From NCBI RefSeq assembly GCF_022414595.1, contig NZ_JADWYO010000012.1, positions 1 through 64,000 on the forward strand: DNA of 64,000 nucleotides. Direction: 5' to 3'. Below, piece by piece: positions 1-8,615 of this stretch (positions are counted from its first letter, which is position 1; every line of letters begins with the position of its first letter). Source of the DNA: Streptomyces sp. MUM 203J (GTDB lineage Bacteria > Actinomycetota > Actinomycetes > Streptomycetales > Streptomycetaceae). The notes under the pieces were generated by a model that worked only from the letters and a program-made list of their open reading frames with translations, had not been told where the DNA came from and ran no database searches. A program made the translations under genes and the position numbers.

Positions 1-2
1 TC

Positions 3-65
3 ACCGACTCCTCCGTCATGGACCTGATCCAGACCAAACTCCCCACAACCCCCAGCGAGGACTGA
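3..65 (+). CDS. C-terminal end of a probable acetyl-CoA synthetase (partial)
   Basis: Only the last 20 codons are inside the window; the frame is open from the left edge to TGA. The residues (TDSSVMDLIQTKL...PSED) resemble the C-terminal tail of actinobacterial acetyl-CoA synthetases. As I recall, acs lies directly before nhaA in S. coelicolor. The enzyme would activate acetate to acetyl-CoA in the cytoplasm. The fragment is too short to prove the family, so the assignment rests mostly on synteny. A strong terminator follows. Confidence 0.5.
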   Translation, partial: TDSSVMDLIQTKLPTTPSED

Positions 66-117
66 GGGCCCCTCCCTCAGTTCTCACCCCTTCGGGGCAC
101 CCTGACTCCGGGTGCTG

Positions 118-154
118 AAGGACACCCGGCGCCAACGCGCCGGGTGTCCTTTTT
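118..154 (+). terminator. Rho-independent terminator
   Basis: A perfect 13-bp stem (GGACACCCGGCGC with its complement), a CAAC loop and a TTTTT tract follow. It ends the transcript entering from the left edge and separates it from nhaA. Confidence 0.9.
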
Positions 155-309
155 GCCCATAGAGTGACGTTCGCCGGGTTTTCCCTTGCGCTCGCCCGGT
201 AGGGTATGGGTCGCATCAACAAAGCGATAAAAAGTCCAAGGGGTGCCGGGAAGTCTGGTCGGCATGTGCTTCGCCATGCCCGCTCACACCCACCGGAGGT
301 CCCCGCACC

Positions 310-1764
310 GTGGCCGCCCTCAAGACGACCGACAACAACTCCGGCAACAACGCCGACAGCAGCACCGAGCAGAAGTTCCTCGGCCGTCCCTCGCTCCCCG
401 AGCGGACGTTCCTGGCCGACGCGCTCCGCACCGAGACCGTCGGTGGTGTACTGCTGCTGGTCGCCGCCGTCGCGGCGCTCATCTGGGCCAACACCCCGCT
501 GAGCGGAAGCTACGCGACCGTACGCGACTTCCACATAGGCCCGAGCGCGCTCGGGCTCAACCTGTCGCTCCAGCACTGGGCTGCCGACGGCCTGCTCGCG
601 ATCTTCTTCTTCGTCGCCGGTATCGAGCTGAAGCGCGAGCTGGTGGCGGGCGAGCTACGCGACCCCAAGGCCGCCGCACTCCCGGTGGTCGCCGCGCTCT
701 GCGGAATGGTCGCGCCCGCCCTCGTCTACACGGCGGTCAACACGGCCGGCGGCGGCTCCCTGGCCGGATGGGCCGTACCGACCGCGACCGACATCGCGTT
801 CGCCCTGGCCGTGCTCGCGGTCATCGGCACCTCGCTGCCCTCCGCGATCCGCGCGTTCCTGCTGACGCTCGCCGTCGTCGACGACCTGTTCGCGATCCTG
901 ATCATCGCGGTCTTCTTCACCAGCGACCTGAACTTCTGGGCCCTCGGCGGCGCCGTGGCCGGTCTGGCCGTCTTCTGGCTGCTCCTGCGCAAGAACGTCC
1001 GCGGCTGGTACGTGTACGTGCCGCTCGCCCTGGTCATCTGGGGCCTGATGTACAACAGCGGCGTCCACGCCACCATCGCCGGTGTCGCGATGGGCCTGAT
1101 GCTGCGCTGCCACCGCCACGAGGACGAGGAGCAGTCCCCCGGCGAGCACATCGAGCACCAGGTCCGGCCGCTTTCGGCGGGCTTCGCCGTTCCGATGTTC
1201 GCGCTGTTCTCGGCGGGCGTGTCGGTCTCCGGCGAAGCCCTCGCCGATGTGTTCACCAAGCCCGAGACGCTCGGCGTGGTCCTCGGCCTGGTGGTCGGCA
1301 AGGCGTTCGGCATCTTCGGCGGCACCTGGCTGACGGCCCGCTTCACCAGGGCGAAGCTCAACCCGGACCTGGCCTGGGCCGACCTGTTCGCCGTCGCCAC
1401 CCTGGCCGGCATCGGCTTCACGGTGTCGCTGCTCATCGGTGAGCTGGCGTTCAAGGACGACGAGACGCTCATGGACGAGGTGAAGGCGGCGGTCCTCATG
1501 GGCTCGCTGATCGCCGCGCTGCTCGCGACCGTCCTGCTCAAGCTGCGGGTCCGCAAGTACCAGGCACTCGTCGAGGTCGAGGAGCGCGACGAGGACATGA
1601 GCGGGATCCCCGACATCTACGAGGTCGACGACCCGGAGCACCACCGCAGGATGGCGGAGATCTACGAGCGCAAGGCCGCGGAGCACCGCCGCCAGGCGGA
1701 GGAGCGCCGCCGCCTGGCCGAGCAGAAGGCGGCGGAGAAGAACGGCCAGGGGGACGGCCGGTAG
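310..1764 (+). CDS. nhaA: NhaA-type Na+/H+ antiporter
   Basis: This integral membrane protein (484 aa) exchanges Na+ or Li+ for H+ and so controls cytoplasmic pH and sodium. It has many hydrophobic helices. It carries the family signatures: D161 in TATDIAFAL, and the ion-binding aspartate pair D191-D192 in VVDDLFAI. IFFFVAGIELKREL and GIGFTVSLLIGELAF are further NhaA motifs. Compared with E. coli NhaA (388 aa) it has a hydrophilic N-terminus of about 35 residues. It also has a C-terminal tail of about 60 residues rich in Arg/Glu/Lys that looks like a coiled coil. The GTG start is chosen because GGAGG lies 10 nt upstream. It is probably monocistronic. Confidence 0.95.
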   Translation: MAALKTTDNNSGNNADSSTEQKFLGRPSLPERTFLADALRTETVGGVLLLVAAVAALIWANTPLSGSYATVRDFHIGPSALGLNLSLQHWAADGLLAIFFFVAGIELKRELVAGELRDPKAAALPVVAALCGMVAPALVYTAVNTAGGGSLAGWAVPTATDIAFALAVLAVIGTSLPSAIRAFLLTLAVVDDLFAILIIAVFFTSDLNFWALGGAVAGLAVFWLLLRKNVRGWYVYVPLALVIWGLMYNSGVHATIAGVAMGLMLRCHRHEDEEQSPGEHIEHQVRPLSAGFAVPMFALFSAGVSVSGEALADVFTKPETLGVVLGLVVGKAFGIFGGTWLTARFTRAKLNPDLAWADLFAVATLAGIGFTVSLLIGELAFKDDETLMDEVKAAVLMGSLIAALLATVLLKLRVRKYQALVEVEERDEDMSGIPDIYEVDDPEHHRRMAEIYERKAAEHRRQAEERRRLAEQKAAEKNGQGDGR

Positions 1765-2042
1765 CAGGCCGGTGCGAGGGCGGCGGGAAAGTCGGCCGGT
1801 CCGCTCGCGGGCCGCGCCGCACCCGGCGGCGGCCCGGCCTCATGTGCCCGTCCCGCGGGGGGCACCGCGCACCGACGGCCACGGTCCGGCATGATCTGAG
1901 GTCGGACCCCGGGGCCGTGGAGACGATTCGTTCCGGCACCGGTGGGCCGGATCCGGCCCCGGGCTGTCCCGGGACCCGGTCACCGGAGCCGTACCTCGGA
2001 GCCGGACCCCAGAGGCCGTACCAGGAGAGAGGGAGCTAGACG

Positions 2043-2591
2043 ATGAGCGACCCCGCCGACAAGACCGCGAGGCCCGGCAGCACCGCGTTCGCCCACCAAG
2101 CCGGGCGCGGCGCGAGCCGGACGCCGGGCCCGGACGGCGAGCAGGGCACGCTCGGCGGACTGGTCGCCCACGCGACCGCCGAGCTGTCCGCACTCGTGCA
2201 CGACGAGATCGCGCTGGCGAAGGCACAGCTACGGCAGGACGTCCGGCGGGGAGTGATCAGCAGCGGCCTGCTGATCCTGGCGGCCGTGGTGCTGATCTTC
2301 TCGCTGCCCATGCTGAGCTTCGCGCTCGCGTACGGGTTCGAGGCGTGGACCGGCTTGCACCTGTCCGTCTGCTTCGTGCTGTCGTTCGGGGTCAACGTGA
2401 TCGTCGCCGCCCTGCTCGGGCTGGCCGGCTTCGCGATCATGAAGAAGGCCAAGCAGGGCAAGGGCCCGCAGAAGACCGCCGCGTCGGTCAAGGAGACCGC
2501 CGCCGTGCTCCAGAACGCGAAGCCGCACCCGCGACCCGACGGCCATCCGGCCCTGGAGCAGGCCGGGTCTGTGGCACGCTCGTCCGCATGA
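2043..2591 (+). CDS. Phage-holin-family membrane protein (actinobacterial Holin-X like)
   Basis: The product (182 aa) has a charged N-terminus, a conserved-looking amphipathic segment (LVAHATAELSALVHDEIALAKAQL) and two strongly hydrophobic helices at about residues 74-100 and 110-137. This is the layout of the actinobacterial putative holin-X family. Despite the name there is no phage context here; these proteins are ordinary chromosomal genes of unknown role at the membrane. A GGAGAG ribosome binding site precedes the ATG. The stop codon overlaps the next start (ATGA), so it is translationally coupled to the hydrolase downstream. Confidence 0.8.
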   Translation: MSDPADKTARPGSTAFAHQAGRGASRTPGPDGEQGTLGGLVAHATAELSALVHDEIALAKAQLRQDVRRGVISSGLLILAAVVLIFSLPMLSFALAYGFEAWTGLHLSVCFVLSFGVNVIVAALLGLAGFAIMKKAKQGKGPQKTAASVKETAAVLQNAKPHPRPDGHPALEQAGSVARSSA

Positions 2592-3535
2592 CCGTCCCAG
2601 AGAGCAACAGCGGCAGTACCGGCGCCCCCGGCCACCCCGTACGGATCGAGGGCCCCTGGACCCACCGTGACGTGGCCGCCAACGGGGCGCGCTTCCATAT
2701 CGCGGAGCTGGGCGAGGGCCCGCTCGTGCTGCTGCTGCACGGCTTCCCACAGTTCTGGTGGACCTGGCGGCACCAGCTGACCGCGCTGGCCGACGCCGGA
2801 TTCCGGGCAGTGGCGATGGACCTGCGCGGGGTCGGGGGCAGCGACCGTACGCCGCGGGGCTACGACCCGGCGAACCTGGCGCTCGACATCACCGGGGTCG
2901 TGCGGTCCCTGGGCGAGCCGGACGCCGCGCTGGTCGGCCACGACCTGGGCGGCTACCTGGCGTGGACGGCCGCGGTGATGCGGCCCAAGCTGGTGCGACG
3001 CCTGGTCGTGTCGTCGATGCCGCACCCGCGGCGGTGGCGTTCGGCGATGCTGTCCGACTTCGCGCAGTCCCGCGCGGGCTCGTACGTGTGGGGCTTCCAG
3101 CGACCGTGGCTGCCCGAGCGGCGGCTGGTCGCGGACGACGCGGCGCTGGTCGGGGAGCTGATCCGGGACTGGTCGGGCGCGTGCGAACCGGACGAGGCGG
3201 CGATCGAGGTGTACCGGAGGGCGATGACGATCCCCTCGACGGCACACTGCTCGATCGAGCCGTACCGGTGGATGGTGCGGTCGATGGCCCGTCCCGACGG
3301 CTTCCAGTTCAACCGCCGCATGAGGCGTCCCGTACGGGTGCCGACCCTGCACCTGCACGGCTCGCAGGACCCCGTGATGCGGACCCGCAGCGCGGCGGGC
3401 TCGGGCGAGTACGTGGAGGCCCCGTACCGCTGGCGCCTGTTCGACGGCCTGGGCCACTTCCCGCACGAAGAGGACCCGTTGGCGTTCACGGCGGAGCTGG
3501 TCAACTGGCTGAAGGACCCTGAGCCGGACCGCTGA
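2588..3535 (+). CDS. Alpha/beta hydrolase, epoxide-hydrolase-like
   Basis: A cytoplasmic alpha/beta hydrolase of 315 aa. HGFPQFWWTWRHQ is the oxyanion-hole/cap motif typical of epoxide hydrolases. GHDLGG puts Asp (D119) rather than Ser at the nucleophile position, as in epoxide hydrolases and haloalkane dehalogenases. H290 in GLGHFPHEEDP is the catalytic histidine. The likely reaction is hydrolysis of an epoxide to a diol; the substrate cannot be told. The frame is open further upstream, but the ATG overlapping the holin-like stop (ATGA) is the natural start, and the two genes form an operon. Confidence 0.88.
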   Translation: MTVPESNSGSTGAPGHPVRIEGPWTHRDVAANGARFHIAELGEGPLVLLLHGFPQFWWTWRHQLTALADAGFRAVAMDLRGVGGSDRTPRGYDPANLALDITGVVRSLGEPDAALVGHDLGGYLAWTAAVMRPKLVRRLVVSSMPHPRRWRSAMLSDFAQSRAGSYVWGFQRPWLPERRLVADDAALVGELIRDWSGACEPDEAAIEVYRRAMTIPSTAHCSIEPYRWMVRSMARPDGFQFNRRMRRPVRVPTLHLHGSQDPVMRTRSAAGSGEYVEAPYRWRLFDGLGHFPHEEDPLAFTAELVNWLKDPEPDR

Positions 3536-3701
3536 CCCACGAACCGGGCGGCTGTCCGTGCCGCGGGCGCGAGTTCGGCGGAACGGAGGGGGGAAGCACG
3601 GGCCGATGGTTGTCCTACGAACAGCCAAATGCCTGGCGCATAGGCCAATTGGCTGTCCCTCAGGCGGTTACCGACCATGGGGCCCGGGCACACGTCGGGG
3701 T

Positions 3702-3884
3702 ATGGGCTGGACGCACGACCATGTTGACGCCGCACGCACCCGTCGCTCGGCAGCCGCCGCGCCGACTCCGGAGAGGAGCGGCGCGCGGGAGGCCGAGCTG
3801 GACGGCCGCCTGGGGATCCCGCGCATCCTCCGCCGCCGGGCCCGCTGGGTTTCGGCCCGGCTCCGGCACCATCCCCGCGGCTGA
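3702..3884 (+). CDS. Small hypothetical protein
   Basis: A 60-residue reading frame fills part of the 423-bp gap between the hydrolase and the protease. Its codons end in G or C in nearly every case from residue 5 to the stop, which in this genome marks coding sequence; the overlapping frames do not show this. The product is basic (GIPRILRRRARWVSARLRHHPRG-like end) with no recognisable domain. No good ribosome binding site precedes the ATG, so the start is uncertain. The rest of the gap (3536-3701 and 3885-3958) shows nothing recognisable. Confidence 0.4.
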   Translation: MGWTHDHVDAARTRRSAAAAPTPERSGAREAELDGRLGIPRILRRRARWVSARLRHHPRG

Positions 3885-3958
3885 CCGCGGCCGGCGGCCC
3901 GGCGCCACGTCAGGAAGCCGGGCCCGCCGCCCCGCCCCCGACCCCCTGTCAGGCCGCC

Positions 3959-5164
3959 TCAGAGCGCACAGCCCTGGCTGTCGACCTGCCGGCCGGCGCT
4001 CAGGCCGAGCGTGATGTCCTCGCGGATCTCGTCGACCGTCAGCGCGTAGCCCGTGTCGGCGTCATCGAGGGAGCGGGCGAAGATGACCCCGTACACCTTC
4101 CCGGTCTCGTCGAGCAGCGGCCCGCCGGAGTTGCCCTGCCGGACGGTCGTGAAGAGCGAGTACACGTCGCGCCGCACCTCGCCCCGGTGGTAGATGTCCG
4201 GGCCCGTGGCGTTGATGCGGCCCCGGACGCGCGCCGAGCGCACGTCGTAGCCGCCGTTCTCCGGGAAGCCCGCGACGATCGCGCCGTCCCCGCTGCGGGC
4301 GTCGGTCTCGGTGAACTCCAGCACCGGCGCCTTCAGCGTCGGCACGTCCAGTACGGCGATGTCCCGCTGCCAGTCGTAGAGGACGACCTTCGCGTCGTGC
4401 AGCCGCCCCTCGCCTCCGATCTGCACGGTCGGCTCCGTGACCCCGCCCACCACATGGGCGTTCGTCATCACCCGGCGCTCACCGAACACGAAGCCCGTGC
4501 CCTCCAGGACCTTGCCGCAGCCCCGTGCCGTGCCGACGACCTTCACGATCGACTCCTTGGCGCGTGCCGCGACCGGGCTGTCGACGAGCGCCGGGTCGGG
4601 CGGCCGGACCTCGGTGATGGGCTCGTTCGCGAAGGGGCTGAAGACCTGCGGGAAGCCGTTCTGGGCGAGCACCGCGGTGAAGTCGCTGAAGAGCGTGGAC
4701 GCCTGGCTGGGCATCACCTGCTCCACCCCGAGAAGGACCTTCGAGGTACGTATCTCCTTGCCGAACGGCAGTTGGGGCGACCGGGCCAGTGCCGAGCCGA
4801 TGAGCCAGGCGACCACCAGCATCGCCACCACGTTCACCAGGGCGCCCCCGGTGGCGTCCAGGGCACGCGCCGGCGACCAGGTGATGCGGTGCCGGAGCTT
4901 GTTGCCGAGGTGGGTGGTGACGGCCTGGCCGACCGACGCGGCGATCAGTACGAGGGCGACGGCGATGATCGCGACCGTCGTCGACACCTGGGCGCCTCCG
5001 GTCAGGGGTTCCCACACCAGCGGCAGCAGGGAGATGGCGGCGAGCCCGCCCCCCAGGAAGCCGATCACGGACAGGATGCCGACCACGAACCCCTGGCGGT
5101 ATCCGACGATCGCGAACCACACGGCGGCGACCAGCAGCAGGATGTCCAGCACGTTCACCGTCAT
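3959..5164 (-). CDS. marP: MarP-family membrane serine protease (CvpA-like N-terminus plus trypsin-like domain)
   Basis: The protein has 401 aa. The first ~125 residues form four hydrophobic helices of the CvpA type. An extracytoplasmic trypsin-like domain follows from about 195 to the end. The catalytic triad is readable: H237 in TNAHVVGG, D268 in DWQRDIAVLD and S346 in GNSGGPL. C216 and C399 are placed like the disulfide pair that controls M. tuberculosis MarP, which is needed for acid and oxidative stress resistance. The role is therefore probably envelope stress proteolysis. It heads a short minus-strand region and starts at ATG 5164. Confidence 0.92.
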   Translation of the reverse strand: MTVNVLDILLLVAAVWFAIVGYRQGFVVGILSVIGFLGGGLAAISLLPLVWEPLTGGAQVSTTVAIIAVALVLIAASVGQAVTTHLGNKLRHRITWSPARALDATGGALVNVVAMLVVAWLIGSALARSPQLPFGKEIRTSKVLLGVEQVMPSQASTLFSDFTAVLAQNGFPQVFSPFANEPITEVRPPDPALVDSPVAARAKESIVKVVGTARGCGKVLEGTGFVFGERRVMTNAHVVGGVTEPTVQIGGEGRLHDAKVVLYDWQRDIAVLDVPTLKAPVLEFTETDARSGDGAIVAGFPENGGYDVRSARVRGRINATGPDIYHRGEVRRDVYSLFTTVRQGNSGGPLLDETGKVYGVIFARSLDDADTGYALTVDEIREDITLGLSAGRQVDSQGCAL

Positions 5165-5289
5165 TAGCCTCGCAGTTTCGTCGCCTGTCGCCTCGTGTGC
5201 CGCCTGACGTGGCGACGTCCATGCCCGCGCGTGCCGCGGATGGTGTTCATCCCGCTCCCGCCGCGCATGTCACTCGTGGTGCCACCCTG

Positions 5290-6231
5290 TCATGCACGCG
5301 CGTCGAGCGGGACCTGCTTCCCGCGGTCCCAGGGTCGCTCCCAGCCCGCGAAGTGCAGGATCCTGTCGATCACTCCCGCAGTGAATCCCCATACGAGCGC
5401 CGACTCGACCAGGAAGGCCGGTCCCCGGTACCCGCTGGGGTGGATCGCCGTGGTCCGGTTGGCCGGGTCCGTGAGATCCGCCACGGGGACGGTGAAGACA
5501 CGTGCGGTCTCTCCCGGGTCGACTGCGCCGACCGGGCTGGGCGCCCGCCACCAACCCAGTACGGGCGTCACGACGAATTCGCTCACCGGGATGTAGAGGC
5601 GCGGCAGCACACCGAAGACCTGTACGCCGGCGGGGTCGAGGCCCGTCTCTTCCTGGGCCTCCCGCAGCGCGGCGCGCAGCGGTCCGAGCGTGGACGGGTC
5701 CCCGTCCTCGGGGTCGAGGGCGCCGCCGGGGAACGAGGGCTGGCCGGCGTGCGAGCGGAGGCTGCCGGAACGCTCCATGAGCAGCAGCTCCGGTCCGCGC
5801 TCACCCTCACCGAACAGGACCAGCACGGCCGCCTGGCGCCCGCCCGTCTCCGGTGGAAGAAAGCGGCTGAGCTGCTCGGGCGCGATCGTGCGGGCCGAGC
5901 TGGCGACCGGCTCCAGCCAGGGAGGCAGGCCGTCGGCCGTGACAGCGACGGGCCGCGCGGGGCCCGCCGTGAACCTGGGCCGCTGATCCCGCACGGGTTC
6001 GCGCCCTTGTACAGGTTCGTGTCCCCGCACGGCCTCCTGATCCCGTACGGGGACACGGTCCGCCCCCGGCGGTCGTACGGGGTCAGGGCCGTGCCGGTGC
6101 TCCTGTGCGGCCCCGGCGTCCGGCCCCGGTGCGGTGTCCGCACCCCGCGCGGCCCGGGTCGCGGAGCCGCGGCCGGGGCGTTCCCGTCCGGCTCCGTCGG
6201 CGCCGGGGTTCTCTTCTCGCGCTCGCGTCAT
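5290..6231 (-). CDS. NUDIX hydrolase, CoA-pyrophosphatase (NudL) type
   Basis: RSGSLRSHAGQPSFPGG is the signature of CoA-pyrophosphatase NUDIX proteins. It runs into the NUDIX box (GGALDPE ... LREAQEETGL), which carries a loop insertion. The expected reaction is cleavage of CoA or acyl-CoA to 3',5'-ADP and phosphopantetheine. About 90 N-terminal residues before the catalytic domain are low-complexity, with repeated VRDQ/VRG-EPV units. The ATG at 6231 has GGGGG 5 nt upstream; an in-frame GTG at 6237 is the alternative. It lies 67 bp downstream of nth on the same strand and may be co-transcribed with it. Confidence 0.88.
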   Translation of the reverse strand: MTRAREENPGADGAGRERPGRGSATRAARGADTAPGPDAGAAQEHRHGPDPVRPPGADRVPVRDQEAVRGHEPVQGREPVRDQRPRFTAGPARPVAVTADGLPPWLEPVASSARTIAPEQLSRFLPPETGGRQAAVLVLFGEGERGPELLLMERSGSLRSHAGQPSFPGGALDPEDGDPSTLGPLRAALREAQEETGLDPAGVQVFGVLPRLYIPVSEFVVTPVLGWWRAPSPVGAVDPGETARVFTVPVADLTDPANRTTAIHPSGYRGPAFLVESALVWGFTAGVIDRILHFAGWERPWDRGKQVPLDARA

Positions 6232-6298
6232 AGGCACCCCCGGCTCTCACAACGTGTCGCCGCCACCGTTTCGTTCCAGGCTCCGGGGGACCCGGCGG

Positions 6299-7591
6299 TC
6301 ACGCGGCCGGGCCCGCGTCGGCTTCGGAGCCCGCGCTGGGCGCGGCCGGGTGGCCCGGGTAGTCCGGCGGCGGGGCGAGCCGCTGGCCGGGGAAGCCGCC
6401 CATCTCGTACTTGAGCAGCTTCTTCGCCTTCTCCGGGTCGGTCTCGCCCTCGCCGTACGCGGGGCAGAGGTGGGCGATCGGGCAGGCTCCGCAGGCGGGC
6501 TTCCGGGAATGGCAGATACGGCGGCCGTGGAAGATCACGCGGTGCGAGAGCATGGTCCAGTCGGACTTGGGAAAGATGGCGCAGATCTCCTCCTCGACCT
6601 TCTCCGGGTCCTCCTGCTCGGTCCACTTCCAGCGCCGGACGAGACGCCCGAAATGGGTGTCGACGGTGATGCCGGGGACGCCGAAGGCGTTGCCGAGGAC
6701 GACGTTCGCGGTCTTGCGGCCCACACCGGGAAGGGTGACGAGATCGTCCAGGCGGCCGGGGACCTCGCCCTCGAAGCGGTCGCGCAGAGCCGTGGAGAGG
6801 CCGATGAGGGACCGGGCCTTGGCCCGGAAGAAGCCGGTCGGCCGGATGATCTCCTCCAGCTCCTCCGGGACGGCCGCGGCCATGTCCTCCGGCGTCGGGT
6901 ACTTCGCGAAGAGGGCGGGGGTGGTCTGGTTGACCCGCAGGTCGGTGGTCTGGGCGGACAGGACCGTGGCCACCAGCAGCTCGAACGGGTTGCGGAAGTC
7001 AAGCTCCGGATGCGCGTACGGGTAGACCTCGGCCAGCTCCCGGTTGATGCGGCGCGCCCGCCGCACCATGGCCAACCGCGATTCGGGCTTCCCCCCGGCC
7101 CTGGGCCGGCCCTTGGCCTGTGCCTTGCCCTTGGCCTGTTGCCTGGCCGCGGGCTTCACCGGTGCAGGCTCGGTCCCGGAGGCGGTTTCGGGCGCGCGCC
7201 GGGCCCGGGACCCGGCCTCCGTCCTGCCCGACGCCGAGGCCTGCGCCCCGGTAGCGGGCTCGGCCCGCGCCTTCGTCCCCGTCCTCCTGCTCGTCGCCGC
7301 GGTCTTCGCGGTGCCCTCGGGCTTCGCCTTGGCCACTGGGGGGTCCTCGCTCTCCGATCGTGCCGCGGCCGTGGACTCGGCCGCGCCGGTCGCCGGGGCG
7401 GAGCCGCCAGGGCCGGGGGTCCCGGGGCCGGGGCCGACGGACCCCACATCCATCGCCCTTTTTGCCCGGTCCGCCCGATTGTCCGTGGCGTTCGGGGCTG
7501 CTTCCGACCCTTGTTCGCCCACGGCGGAATTCTGTTCCCCGGACACTCTTCCGGCCCCCTTGGCCCGCACTCTCACCGGCGACTTGGACAC
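6299..7591 (-). CDS. nth: Endonuclease III with a long N-terminal extension
   Basis: This base-excision-repair DNA glycosylase/AP lyase removes oxidised pyrimidines. The catalytic core runs from about residue 175 to 400. It has the helix-hairpin-helix LPGVGRKTA with catalytic K293, D311 in VDTHFGR, and the [4Fe-4S] cluster cysteines C360, C367, C370 and C376 (CX6CX2CX5C). The ~170 residues before the core are Ala/Lys/Arg/Pro-rich and disordered-looking; typical Nth is only ~210-260 aa. The GTG at 7591 is chosen because TAGGCT sits 6 nt upstream, as in leaderless transcripts; Met175 would be the short alternative. The NUDIX gene follows. Confidence 0.93.
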   Translation of the reverse strand: MSKSPVRVRAKGAGRVSGEQNSAVGEQGSEAAPNATDNRADRAKRAMDVGSVGPGPGTPGPGGSAPATGAAESTAAARSESEDPPVAKAKPEGTAKTAATSRRTGTKARAEPATGAQASASGRTEAGSRARRAPETASGTEPAPVKPAARQQAKGKAQAKGRPRAGGKPESRLAMVRRARRINRELAEVYPYAHPELDFRNPFELLVATVLSAQTTDLRVNQTTPALFAKYPTPEDMAAAVPEELEEIIRPTGFFRAKARSLIGLSTALRDRFEGEVPGRLDDLVTLPGVGRKTANVVLGNAFGVPGITVDTHFGRLVRRWKWTEQEDPEKVEEEICAIFPKSDWTMLSHRVIFHGRRICHSRKPACGACPIAHLCPAYGEGETDPEKAKKLLKYEMGGFPGQRLAPPPDYPGHPAAPSAGSEADAGPAA

Positions 7592-7597
7592 CCGGCC

Positions 7598-7603
7598 AGC
7601 CTA
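7598..7603 (-). promoter_or_regulatory. Probable -10 box of a leaderless nth transcript
   Basis: On the minus strand TAGGCT (TANNNT) is followed by 6 nt and the GTG of nth. No Shine-Dalgarno sequence lies between them. This spacing would start the transcript at or next to the start codon. Confidence 0.5.
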
Positions 7604-7697
7604 AGCGCCCGCACTGACATCCGCCCCGGGCACCGGCGATGAGGACCCAATCGGGCCCCTGCCGCACGGACACGCGTACCAGTACGTCAAACTTGTT

Positions 7698-7711
7698 GTG
7701 ATTGATCGCAC
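7698..7711 (+). promoter_or_regulatory. Candidate Crp binding site upstream of crp
   Basis: GTGATTGATCGCAC fits GTG-N8-CAC. It matches all but one position of the GTGN6GNCAC consensus I recall for Streptomyces Crp. It falls between a possible -35 (TTGTTG, 7693-7698) and -10 (TACCCT, 7718-7723) of crp, which would suit autoregulation. It also lies 107 bp upstream of the divergent nth start. Confidence 0.45.
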
Positions 7712-7839
7712 GATGATTACCCTGCCGGACGCCGGGTCGCCCACAGCCGCCGCGCGCAAGCGTCCCCCGGACGCGCGCCGCGGTGTCCGGCATCATGGGG
7801 ACCAAACGTCCCTGAGCAGGTCGACATAGGAGAGAACTC

Positions 7840-8514
7840 GTGGACGACGTTCTGCGGCGCGCCCCGCTCTTCGCGGCGCTCGATGACGAGCAGGCCGCGG
7901 AGCTCCGCGCCTCGATGAGTGAGGCGACGCTCGCCCGTGGCGACTCGCTCTTCCACGAGGGCGACCCCGGTGACCGCCTGTATGTGGTGATGGAAGGCAA
8001 GGTCAAGCTCCACCGCACGTCCCCCGACGGCCGCGAGAACATGCTGGCCGTCCTCGGCCCCGGTGAGCTGATCGGTGAGCTGAGCCTCTTCGACCCGGGC
8101 CCGCGTACGGCCACCGCGACCGCGCTGACCGAGGTCAAGCTGCTCGGCCTCGGCCACGGCGACCTCCAGCCCTGGCTGAACGCCCGCCCCGAGGTCGCGG
8201 CGGCCCTGCTGCGTGCCGTGGCGCGCCGACTGCGCAAGACCAACGACCAGATGTCCGACCTGGTCTTCTCCGATGTCCCCGGCCGGGTCGCCCGTGCGCT
8301 CCTCGACCTCTCGCGACGCTTCGGCGTGCAGTCGGAGGAGGGCATCCACGTGGTGCACGACCTCACCCAGGAGGAGCTGGCCCAGCTGGTGGGCGCCTCC
8401 CGCGAGACGGTCAACAAGGCACTGGCCGACTTCGCCGGCCGCGGCTGGCTGCGCCTGGAGGCGCGGGCCGTGATCCTGCTGGACGTCGAGCGCCTGGCGA
8501 AGCGCTCCCGCTGA
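7840..8514 (+). CDS. crp: CRP/FNR-family regulator Crp
   Basis: A cyclic-nucleotide-binding domain (about residues 1-125, with the PGELIGELSLFDPGPRTATATA phosphate-binding cassette region) precedes a C-terminal winged helix. That helix has a readable recognition helix (LTQEELAQLVGASRETVNKAL). It is full length at 224 aa. In S. coelicolor the orthologue (SCO3571) governs germination, precursor supply and antibiotic production. The GTG start has AGGAGA 9-14 nt upstream. It is divergent from nth, with a candidate self-binding site in the intergenic region and a strong terminator behind it. Confidence 0.95.
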   Translation: MDDVLRRAPLFAALDDEQAAELRASMSEATLARGDSLFHEGDPGDRLYVVMEGKVKLHRTSPDGRENMLAVLGPGELIGELSLFDPGPRTATATALTEVKLLGLGHGDLQPWLNARPEVAAALLRAVARRLRKTNDQMSDLVFSDVPGRVARALLDLSRRFGVQSEEGIHVVHDLTQEELAQLVGASRETVNKALADFAGRGWLRLEARAVILLDVERLAKRSR

Positions 8515-8562
8515 CCTCCGGGTCCGCCGGGTCCCCGGACCTCGCAGGTCCCGCGTACGGGA

Positions 8563-8594
8563 AAGGGCCGCCCCGCATCCGCGGGGCGGCCCTT
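8563..8594 (+). terminator. Terminator between crp and the convergent SPFH gene
   Basis: A perfect 14-bp stem (AAGGGCCGCCCCGC and its complement) has an ATCC loop. The arms begin with AA and end with TT, so it can serve both converging genes. Confidence 0.85.
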
Positions 8595-8615
8595 CGCGCA
8601 CGGGAGGGTCCGCGC

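Noticed and set aside
2043..2591. Holin-family protein as evidence of a prophage
   Set aside because: No other phage gene is nearby; actinobacterial holin-X-like proteins are common housekeeping-context genes.
2036..3628. 530-codon minus-strand frame over the holin-like and hydrolase genes
   Set aside because: No motif, shadow composition, and it would overlap two well-supported plus-strand genes completely.
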